This document shows positions 44,613 to 52,229 of a stretch of 64,000 nucleotides of DNA, piece by piece. Origin of the DNA: Pinibacter aurantiacus. GTDB taxonomy: Bacteria > Bacteroidota > Bacteroidia > Chitinophagales > Chitinophagaceae. A program made the translations under genes and the position numbers. The stretch is from contig NZ_JAHSPG010000015.1 of the NCBI RefSeq assembly GCF_019130065.1, forward strand, positions 62,001-126,000, written 5' to 3'. Below the pieces are notes generated by a model, which saw only the letters and a program-made list of their open reading frames with translations, was not told where the DNA came from and made no database searches. How positions within the stretch are numbered: the stretch's first letter is position 1; the number at the start of each line of letters is the position of its first letter.

Positions 44613-45206
44613 CTAGTGAAGAAATACGACTAGTAGAATTGAAAAAAAAATTTTGGTAGCCTTGCGAATGAAATCTGTAATGCTGTGAACAGCGTTTACA
44701 ATGTGGTTTTTTACAGTGTTTGGAGAAATACCAAGTCGTTCCGCAATTTCCTTATGGGCAAGACCCTCATTACGGCTTAAAGTGTAAGCAAGCTTTTGTT
44801 GAGGTGAAAGGGTATCTATGGCTCGTTTCAGAAGTTCCTGATTTTCGCGTAAAAACATTTCCTCCTCAATCATGTTTTGCTGCCGTAGTTCCACCATTTC
44901 TTCTTTTACTTTCTCAATGAAGCGTCTTTCGATGGACTTTTTCCTTAAATATGAAATGGAAAGATTCGATGCAACAGTAAACAGCCACGAGGAAGGATTG
45001 TCTTTCCGGGCAACGCTTTCGCGATTGGTCCAGAGCCTTAGAAATACATCCTGCACAATTTCTTCGGCAACGGCATCAGATTTTACAATGCTGAAAACAA
45101 AGGGCTGTAAGCGCGGTGTATAATAATGGAAGAGCTGACGAAACGCCTGTTCATCTTCTGCCGCCAGGCGGACAAAAAGTTCATTGTGCATCAGAGCCTC
45201 TTGCAT
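44613..45206 (-). CDS. ECF sigma-70 factor
   Basis: 197 residues. Region 2 (about 20-85) has AEEIVQDVFLRLWTNRESVA and SSWLFTVASNLSISYLRKK; region 4 (about 125-178) has LSPQQKLAYTLSRNEGLAHK and IAERLGISPNTVKNHI. The last 15 residues (FFSILLVVFLH) are hydrophobic, common in this Bacteroidota subgroup. It is 60 nt upstream of fecR and should direct transcription of the SusC/SusD locus when released. Confidence 0.94.
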   Translation of the reverse strand: MQEALMHNELFVRLAAEDEQAFRQLFHYYTPRLQPFVFSIVKSDAVAEEIVQDVFLRLWTNRESVARKDNPSSWLFTVASNLSISYLRKKSIERRFIEKVKEEMVELRQQNMIEEEMFLRENQELLKRAIDTLSPQQKLAYTLSRNEGLAHKEIAERLGISPNTVKNHIVNAVHSITDFIRKATKIFFSILLVVFLH

Positions 45207-45242
45207 TAGTTTGGTTGGTTCGTTTGCTAAAATAGGGATTTG

Positions 45243-45499
45243 TCAATTAAGAATTAGAAATTAGGAATTAAGAATTGTTCCTGTGTACCATACATGACGG
45301 AATTGAACCTTTACTCAAATCAGTGAAGTTTAATAAGCAAAAAGGCTCCGACAAGCTTTGACTGACATCCCGCTTTCGCTGTGTCAGGCTGAGCTTGTCG
45401 AAGCCTCGTCAAACAGAAACAATGATTGCCAGCTATTATTAACCCGCCGACATCGAATTCTTAATTCCTAACTCCTAACTCCTAATTCCTAACTCCTAC
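45243..45499. repeat. Compound inverted repeat with 7-nt units
   Basis: Fills the gap between the sigma and SRPBCC genes. Outer arms: AATTAAGAATTAGAAATTAGG (from 45244) faces CCTAACTCC/CCTAATTCC units (45455-45495). Nested within is a second hairpin, 45343-45367 with 45382-45406, of the same family as 37001-37062. On the minus strand the 7-nt units read TAGGAGT/TAGGAAT and run directly on from the SRPBCC stop codon. Confidence 0.8.
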
Positions 45500-45946
45500 T
45501 CAAGCATCCGGAATCACCGGCTCTACCAATCTCATCAATTTATCCAACGATTCCTGCCAGCCCAAATAGCACATCTCAGCAGGTATCACGTCTGGTATTC
45601 CTTCCTGTGTAATTTTTATTTCTGTGCCCACGATCACTTTACGAAGCGTAACAGATGTGATCATTTCTCCGGGCAAATTAGGATCATCAAATTTATCAGT
45701 GTATTTCAAAAATTCATTGGGCTTTACTTCCAGATACTCACCACCGAATGAATGGCCGTTGCCTGTTGTAAAATTGAGGAAGGACATTCTAAAAGAACCA
45801 CCCACTTTTACATCCATTTCATGAACGGTACAAAGAAATCCATATGGTGGCAACCATGATGCAATTGCAAGAGCTTCAGTAAATGCACGATACACTTTTT
45901 CCGGCGAAGCTTTAAGTACTCTGTGCAGGGAAACACTGTTTGGCAT
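45500..45946 (-). CDS. SRPBCC/AHSA1-type small protein
   Basis: 148 residues, cytosolic, one START-like AHSA1 domain: VSLHRVLKASPEKVYRAFTE at the N-terminus, FGGEYLEVKPNEFLKYTDKF in the middle and MCYLGWQESLDKLMRLVEP at the end. Family members bind hydrophobic ligands or are of unknown role; nothing in the neighbourhood narrows it down. Confidence 0.88.
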   Translation of the reverse strand: MPNSVSLHRVLKASPEKVYRAFTEALAIASWLPPYGFLCTVHEMDVKVGGSFRMSFLNFTTGNGHSFGGEYLEVKPNEFLKYTDKFDDPNLPGEMITSVTLRKVIVGTEIKITQEGIPDVIPAEMCYLGWQESLDKLMRLVEPVIPDA

Positions 45947-46425
45947 AAGAAAGTTTTTTAGCTCCTACTCGTGTGGCTTTTCGGTTCCGCCCGTTTTTAA
46001 AGTGTTGCTGCTCCACTGTATTGTTTATTGGTTGAAATCAACACAACAAAGATGCCAGTAAAATTTGATTTGGAAAGAGGCGAGATAAGACAAAGAGTGG
46101 GTTGTTTGCGACGAGAGGAGGTCATTAGCACGCAGATGACGCTGATTGAACGGATTTACACGGATTTTTTCTTGCCGCGTAGTTTTCCTTCTGCTCCGAT
46201 AGCGGAAAAATTGCAGAGAAATTACCTGTAGATTTTACTACGCAGAATCTCATCGCAAAAACATGTTGCCAAAATATGGAGTGAATAATATTTCCACATT
46301 GCTGGCCCTGGCAATAAGGGAAGATTTATTAGACATGTAACGTGTTTCAATAAAAAACAGATCCGGCACAATGGCCGGACCTGTCTTAAAATTTGCGATC
46401 GCATCACCCATGTGGATCGACTTAT
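45947..46425. other. Intergenic region with one half-repeat
   Basis: 479 nt without a convincing gene. AGCACGCAGATGACGCTGATT at 46128-46148 followed by ACACGGATTTTTT is a single arm of the element found at 23035-23205. The terminator at 46362-46379 lies near the right end. Short ORFs on both strands overlap these and show no domain signal. Confidence 0.6.
46362..46379 (-). terminator. Terminator of the zincin-TlpA unit
   Basis: Stem TCCGGC/GCCGGA with a 6-nt loop, followed on the minus strand by TCTGTTTTTTATT. It lies 46 nt past the stop codon of the last TlpA-like gene. Confidence 0.75.
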
Positions 46426-48231
46426 TTACCAACCATTTGCCATTGGTAATTGCTCACTGTTTCCCAACAATGCTTTATCTATGTATTTTTTCAGATCCTC
46501 TTTAGCTTCAGGTTTCGGGCAACGGATCTCAATCCATTTTCCGTGTTTGTCAATCAACATGAATCTTGGAATGGCCGTAAGCTGATATTTTCTTCCAAAT
46601 GCTTTTCCAAAATCATCGATCAATTGCACACCACCGAGTTGTTTTTCATTGACCATGTTCATCCACTTTTGACGGGCATCCATTTTATCAAGTGAAATGC
46701 CAACAAAAACGATGTTCTTATTGCCCGCATATTCTTCTTCAATCTCTTTCAAAAAAGGCATTTGCGCTTTGCATGGACCGCACCAGGTTGCCCAAACGTC
46801 GATCAACACGACTCTACCCTTAAAGTCTTTCATTGAAACCATTTTACCTGTACTGTCCGGAAGGGAAAAGTCATAGGCAGATTTTCCAATAAAAGCAGTA
46901 TCTCCGGCATATGCAGCAAAAATGCCTTTATAAGCCTCATTTGCCGGAGAAAGCTTCGCATACTTTTTAAGTGGCTCAAATATTTCCCTGAATTCGCTAA
47001 GATTGTTGATTTCAATCTGATCCATTTGATCTTTAAAAAGATAAGATTTCAGCGTGTCATTGCTGATCGAATTTATCATCAACTTTAGCTTTTCGCCTTT
47101 TGACAACTGGTCCTTTTTTTCTTTTGGCAAAGCGCCCACATTCAACAGGGCGTACAGTTTCATATATTGCCTTGTTTCTCCTATTTTCAAAAGGGATGTG
47201 GTATTGAATTTACCCGGCTGAATAAATGTTTTATAAAAATCAGGGACATCATTGAAATCTTTAGGCTGAGGTCTATAAGCACCTATTTTTTTTGCTGAAA
47301 GCTGAAACAATAAATTTATTGGCGCTAATTCTTTGTCAATACAAAGCGCCTCACGAATTTGTGTCTTTACAGCATTGTCTTTAATATCAATATCCTTCAC
47401 AAATGCGTCCATAGAAGGCTGCAATTTTTTATAGTTATTGACATAAGATGTTAAATCAAAATTATCAGAATTGAATGTTGACAGATTATATCCATAACTG
47501 GTGACAGGCAATGTTAGCTGCTGCCAATTATAAAGAATCTGATTCACCAATGATCCGTTAACAGATGAAAGAAAACCCGTTTTGTTGTCAACTTCAACCT
47601 GCAGGTTATCTAGCGGTTGTAAGTAAAACCGCGATTTCCAACGAGGCGATACCAGATAATAAAATCCTTTCGATTTTACATTTACCGGAATGGCAAACTC
47701 ACCTTTACTATTCGTCGTTACAGTAGTCACATTCTTCAACTCTCCTTCTGACACTGTATTTAATGACACCATACTAATTGTTACATTCTTTACAGAGCCA
47801 GCCACCAAAGCAAATTTCGGAGACGTGGCGAGTTGTTTTACCTCCCACCCTTTTTTCTGCAGAGAATCAAACTTTGAAGGAGTAATCGACAACGAATAAT
47901 CTTTATCTGGACTCAAAGGCAACGTAACTAAACAAATTTTATCATTCGTAAAATGACGGCCATGAGGCTTCATTACATTCAACTGAAAACGGTACAACGA
48001 GGCTGAGTCCTTTGGAATGGCAAACAAAAAACTTCCGTTCGAAGGTGAAATTTTATATTCTGCCACTCTTTGAATTTTGTTACCATCCAGCTTATTTACC
48101 CACAAATCGGCATTCACTTTTTCAGTAACAACGCCGGTTACAATATGGGTAGAACTTTGACCCGATACTGATATCGCAACGAACATCAACGCACCTACCA
48201 AAGACTTCTTAATTACTGATTGCATGATCAT
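46426..48231 (-). CDS. TlpA-like thioredoxin, long form (WCGPC)
   Basis: 601 residues, signal peptide before QSSTHIVTG. The first ~460 residues hold a beta-rich DUF4369-like region and a helical section; the C-terminus is a TlpA/ResA thioredoxin fold with DVWATWCGPCKAQMPFLKE and cis-Pro LTAIPRFMLID. It overlaps the end of the upstream TlpA-like gene by 23 nt (17 if ATG 48225 is used), so translation is probably coupled. Last gene of the large locus; a terminator follows. Confidence 0.9.
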   Translation of the reverse strand: MIMQSVIKKSLVGALMFVAISVSGQSSTHIVTGVVTEKVNADLWVNKLDGNKIQRVAEYKISPSNGSFLFAIPKDSASLYRFQLNVMKPHGRHFTNDKICLVTLPLSPDKDYSLSITPSKFDSLQKKGWEVKQLATSPKFALVAGSVKNVTISMVSLNTVSEGELKNVTTVTTNSKGEFAIPVNVKSKGFYYLVSPRWKSRFYLQPLDNLQVEVDNKTGFLSSVNGSLVNQILYNWQQLTLPVTSYGYNLSTFNSDNFDLTSYVNNYKKLQPSMDAFVKDIDIKDNAVKTQIREALCIDKELAPINLLFQLSAKKIGAYRPQPKDFNDVPDFYKTFIQPGKFNTTSLLKIGETRQYMKLYALLNVGALPKEKKDQLSKGEKLKLMINSISNDTLKSYLFKDQMDQIEINNLSEFREIFEPLKKYAKLSPANEAYKGIFAAYAGDTAFIGKSAYDFSLPDSTGKMVSMKDFKGRVVLIDVWATWCGPCKAQMPFLKEIEEEYAGNKNIVFVGISLDKMDARQKWMNMVNEKQLGGVQLIDDFGKAFGRKYQLTAIPRFMLIDKHGKWIEIRCPKPEAKEDLKKYIDKALLGNSEQLPMANGW

Positions 48232-49636
48232 TCTTTTTCAATGTTTCTTCAATAAGTTCTTTCAACGCTGAATTTGAAGGACGTGGCGCGTCTACACTAA
48301 CAATCTTTCCCTCCTTATCAAAAACCATAAATCGTGGAATTCCGCCGATATTATAGTACTTCATTATCGATTCATCGAAGTTTGATAACAGCTCAATGTT
48401 TGTATATCCTTTCTTCGCAACAAAACCTTTCCATGGATCTTTCCTTGACAACCCGTCAACTGATACTCCAAGAAACACGATGTCTTTTTGATCTTTATAC
48501 TCTTCTTCCAGTTTCTTGAAATTGGGTTTCTCCGCAAGGCAAGGCGCACACCACATGGCCCATATGTCAAGCACTACCACTTTCCCTTTAAAATCGGACA
48601 ATGAATAGTGTTTATCGTTGTTGTCGTATAGGGAAAAATTATAAGCCGGTTTTCCTTTTGCATAAGCACTCAACTCATTACATTTTTTTTGATAGTAGTC
48701 TTGCAATCCTGCGTTGTCAATGATTTGCTTAAACGGTTGAATTTCTGCAACAAACTGCTCGTAGTTGGTAAGCTGCCCCATATGCGCTGTTGCATAGACC
48801 GCACGAACTGTATCGTTATCTATTTTTTTTATTTTTTCCAGGAAAGACGCTCCTAACATTTCTTCACCGCTTTTATACTGCTGAAAAAACTGATAGCCCA
48901 GTAAATAGTTTAACATTTCCAAACCGTGTTCAGATTGCAGCAGGTCCGTCTTATCAATGTTTTGCTTTTTTAAGGTTTCGTAAAACCATTGACGGGAGGC
49001 AGCGGTATCATATCCTGCATTCATTCTTTCTCCGCAATTAAAAAAAGCAGCAGCTTTAAGAAATAAAACCTCGGTGTTAATCTTATCAATTAAGAGATTG
49101 TTGAAATACTTATTTCCAGTGGTGCTCGTTTTCTTTATTTTATCCGCTGTAGCGAGCAATTCCTTATAAGCATCAAAAAACTGATCCCGCTGATTTCTAT
49201 TTTGCGCCAGTTTATATGATTGATTAAAGATGCTTATCCATTTTTTCAATGAAGCAGTTTCCTTATTGGGATTCGCAATTTTTATACTGTCGAAATCACT
49301 TCCCTGGTTATTTGGATAGATATCCACCTTTTGCTTATCTCCCGGATGCAGGTAGATCACATGAGTAAATTCAAACAAATGCGCCCCACCCTTGCGCAGG
49401 AAATAAATTGCATCGCCGTCAGCCTGAAATGAAAACTTACAGTTGTTTTTCGCATCGGGACGTTTAAAGCCGAGGCTCATAGCCTGGCCATTCTTCACTC
49501 TGTAAAGAAAAACAGCACTCCCTTTATTGTTGTGTACCTGGCAGTTGACTTCCGTTGGTTTACTTCCCGCTGCATAAGCATTGAAGACCACCGGAATAAT
49601 TAGCAAAGGAACTATCTGTAAGATTTTTCTTATCAT
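48209..49636 (-). CDS. TlpA-like thioredoxin (WCAPC)
   Basis: 475 residues, signal cleaved near FNAYAAGS. N-terminal beta domain (VNCQVHNNKGSAVFLYRVKN), helical middle, C-terminal thioredoxin fold with LDIWAMWCAPCLAEKPNFKK and cis-Pro IGGIPRFMVFD. It begins 10 nt after the active zincin gene and overlaps the next TlpA-like gene. Two successive thioredoxins with different CxxC dipeptides (Ala-Pro, Gly-Pro) may act on different partners. Confidence 0.9.
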   Translation of the reverse strand: MIRKILQIVPLLIIPVVFNAYAAGSKPTEVNCQVHNNKGSAVFLYRVKNGQAMSLGFKRPDAKNNCKFSFQADGDAIYFLRKGGAHLFEFTHVIYLHPGDKQKVDIYPNNQGSDFDSIKIANPNKETASLKKWISIFNQSYKLAQNRNQRDQFFDAYKELLATADKIKKTSTTGNKYFNNLLIDKINTEVLFLKAAAFFNCGERMNAGYDTAASRQWFYETLKKQNIDKTDLLQSEHGLEMLNYLLGYQFFQQYKSGEEMLGASFLEKIKKIDNDTVRAVYATAHMGQLTNYEQFVAEIQPFKQIIDNAGLQDYYQKKCNELSAYAKGKPAYNFSLYDNNDKHYSLSDFKGKVVVLDIWAMWCAPCLAEKPNFKKLEEEYKDQKDIVFLGVSVDGLSRKDPWKGFVAKKGYTNIELLSNFDESIMKYYNIGGIPRFMVFDKEGKIVSVDAPRPSNSALKELIEETLKKNDHAISN

Positions 49637-49646
49637 CTTTCAAAAA

Positions 49647-52160
49647 TTAAAACTGATTTTTTAAACCTGTTTTGATTTGCTGAGCTACATAGATCAAATG
49701 ATCTTTTGTGTCTTTGTCTGTAGCCGTCGGAATTGCAGCCAAAATTTCGCTTCGTAGTTTTTCAAGATGCAGGGCAAGATAAGAGCCTACATCTGACGAC
49801 ATTGTAACCGGCGTATTTTCCTGCGCGGCAGCCCCGCCCATGAAAAGAGCGATCAGATTACTTCCCGCTTCTGCCTCTTTAATGGCGGCAAAAACATTCG
49901 AAATATAATTCTTCTGAATACTGCGACGATAAATATCTATCGGCTGCTTTGTTTTCAACTCACTCCAGATGCCGGATTTCAAATCATTTAAGAATGCGAT
50001 CATCGTATAGCAGCTGTCTTTGCCATATCTTCTTTCATGCATCAACAAAGTGTACAATACCCTGTCGCTTAATAATTGGTCAAGCACTCTCGATTGTACG
50101 GTGCTCACGCTTCCTAAACGCACGGGATTGCTTATTTTGTTGAGAATATCACTACTAAGCAACCAATCAGGCGTTGTAAATACTTCTTTATTTAAAAACG
50201 CAACCGCTTCTCTTTGTTTTGCTGCAGGTTCGGGTGCGTAGATGTTACCCGGTTGCTCTACTGTTTTCCACGTTTCATAAGTGCTGGCAACATTCTTTGT
50301 CACATGTAGTACATAACGCAGGTACTGGCTAACTACCTGGCGGTATACACCTACCAAATTAGTATAAAGATCGTTGTCTTCTTTTGTCCATTCGGCCAAA
50401 TGGGCCATTACATATTTAAGGTTCTTAATGCCGTATTCATTCGCCTTCATGTTGTCGTCACCCAAATCTTCTGATTGACAACGGGCATCATTATTCATGC
50501 CCTCTCCACCAAACCATAATCTTGGATTGGCTTTCAGGCTGTCGACGATCCACTGCGAAACGATCTTTTTGTCCGCCTCATCATCTTTTGCATCGGTCCA
50601 TGTATATCCCCATTTTATTGCCCATTTATCATAATCGTTGATTCGCGGCATAAGTCCGGCCTCGCCAATGCTGTCTTCAGGTTGCGCCACATAGTTGAAA
50701 CGGGCATAATCCATAATAGAATTTGTGTGACCATGCGCTTCTACCCAATGCTTATCACGTAATTTTTCAACCGGGGTCAGACTACTGCTACCCATGTTGT
50801 GACGCAAGCCAAGTGTATGGCCCACTTCATGCGATGACACAAATCGAATCAACGTACCCATCAATGAGTCGCTGAACTTCATTTTGCGTGCGCGTGGATC
50901 GTTTGGTCCTGCCTGAATCATGTACCAATCGTGCAATAAAGTCATAACGTTATGATACCATCCCACATAACTTTGCAGCACTTCGCCGCTCCTGGGATCG
51001 TGAATATTAGGGCCATAAGCATTTGCTACTTCAGAAGGGAAGTAACGTACAATTTTGTAACGGGCATCTTCCAAACTCATTGTAGTATCATTTTCCGGCC
51101 ACTCTTTACCCACGATCGCATTTTTAAATCCGGCTGCTTTAAATGCCTCGTTCCAGTCATTGATACCTGCTATAATGTATGGGCGCCATTGTTTAGGAGT
51201 TGCAGGGTCCACATAATAAACGATCTGCTCTTTGGGTTCCACCAATTCTCCTCTTTTGTATTTTTCAATATCTTCTGGTTTGGGCTCAAGACGCTGACGT
51301 ACAATAAAAATTTTAGTATCGGCTTTTTGCTGTTCATCAGCAAACTCATTGTACGCGTCTGCGAAGTAGCCGACTCTTGCATCAAACCTGCGCGGCATCA
51401 TCGGCTTTTCGGGCATCAAGAAAATGGAAGTAGAAATTTCAAGTGTGATTGCACCTCCAATTTGAGCCGCTTCCAATGGTGCAGCCGCCGGACGCGCGCC
51501 TACTCCAGCTGGTGCGCCACCTCCTGATGCTGAATATGTCCGCAACATTTTCACCTCCACATTGATCGGATAGGCCGCAAAGCTTTTTACAAAACTGCGA
51601 TCTGGCGCCATTGAACCAACTGACAACCCTCTTTTAACTTCTGAGTTAAGTATGGTAAATGAATTTTCCTTTTGAAGAAAATCGGTAACGTCAATGATCG
51701 AGGACCTTCCACCGGTGCCTTGCGATTTTACATCAAATAAAACCGCGATTGGGTTGATGTTGGAATTTTTTATTGCTTTGGAGATAGCGTTTGTGCTATC
51801 TGTTTCCTGAAGTATGGTAACAACCTTTAAAGCAATTTTTCCTCTTTCTTTTTCAAAAGTTATTACGCGGGTATTCATTACTTCCCCGCCAAACTTGGGA
51901 CTTCCTCCCGGCACCTTCACGAGCCATGTAGTCAGCAATAGCTGTCGGCCCAGTAATGAGTCAGGTATTTCAAAAAAATATTTATCGTCCGTTTTATAAA
52001 TGGAAAACAATCCTTTTTTGCTAAGCGTTCCGGGCTTAACAATCTGATTATAGGAACCCGATGTTGTTTTTATTGCAGTTGGCGCAGCTACGTTTGTTTG
52101 TGCATAACCAATTGCAGAAAGAAAACCACATAATATTATAGATAAGAAAACTTGTTTCAT
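49647..52160 (-). CDS. Zinc metalloprotease, DUF5117/DUF5118 family
   Basis: 837 residues, signal peptide ending near GYAQTNV. A DUF5118 segment (GLFSIYKTDDKYFFEIPDSL) and DUF5117 region precede the zincin core. HEVGHTLGLRH at residues 444-454 (50799-50831) gives complete zinc ligands H444, H448, H454 and catalytic E445. A DUF4953-like C-terminal part follows. It is exported and most likely degrades proteins or peptides. The upstream neighbour is a close paralogue lacking these residues. Confidence 0.92.
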   Translation of the reverse strand: MKQVFLSIILCGFLSAIGYAQTNVAAPTAIKTTSGSYNQIVKPGTLSKKGLFSIYKTDDKYFFEIPDSLLGRQLLLTTWLVKVPGGSPKFGGEVMNTRVITFEKERGKIALKVVTILQETDSTNAISKAIKNSNINPIAVLFDVKSQGTGGRSSIIDVTDFLQKENSFTILNSEVKRGLSVGSMAPDRSFVKSFAAYPINVEVKMLRTYSASGGGAPAGVGARPAAAPLEAAQIGGAITLEISTSIFLMPEKPMMPRRFDARVGYFADAYNEFADEQQKADTKIFIVRQRLEPKPEDIEKYKRGELVEPKEQIVYYVDPATPKQWRPYIIAGINDWNEAFKAAGFKNAIVGKEWPENDTTMSLEDARYKIVRYFPSEVANAYGPNIHDPRSGEVLQSYVGWYHNVMTLLHDWYMIQAGPNDPRARKMKFSDSLMGTLIRFVSSHEVGHTLGLRHNMGSSSLTPVEKLRDKHWVEAHGHTNSIMDYARFNYVAQPEDSIGEAGLMPRINDYDKWAIKWGYTWTDAKDDEADKKIVSQWIVDSLKANPRLWFGGEGMNNDARCQSEDLGDDNMKANEYGIKNLKYVMAHLAEWTKEDNDLYTNLVGVYRQVVSQYLRYVLHVTKNVASTYETWKTVEQPGNIYAPEPAAKQREAVAFLNKEVFTTPDWLLSSDILNKISNPVRLGSVSTVQSRVLDQLLSDRVLYTLLMHERRYGKDSCYTMIAFLNDLKSGIWSELKTKQPIDIYRRSIQKNYISNVFAAIKEAEAGSNLIALFMGGAAAQENTPVTMSSDVGSYLALHLEKLRSEILAAIPTATDKDTKDHLIYVAQQIKTGLKNQF

Positions 52161-52229
52161 CCGTTTCGTTTATTTGTGAGCCGCTATTGCGACTGATATG
52201 TTTAATACAGACAAGTATTTTTTACGCAC

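Noticed and set aside
46250-46432. Small minus-strand frame (60 codons) before the intergenic terminator
   Set aside because: It contains the terminator hairpin 46362-46379 and overlaps the end of the TlpA-like gene; no precursor-peptide features such as a leader or Cys-rich core.
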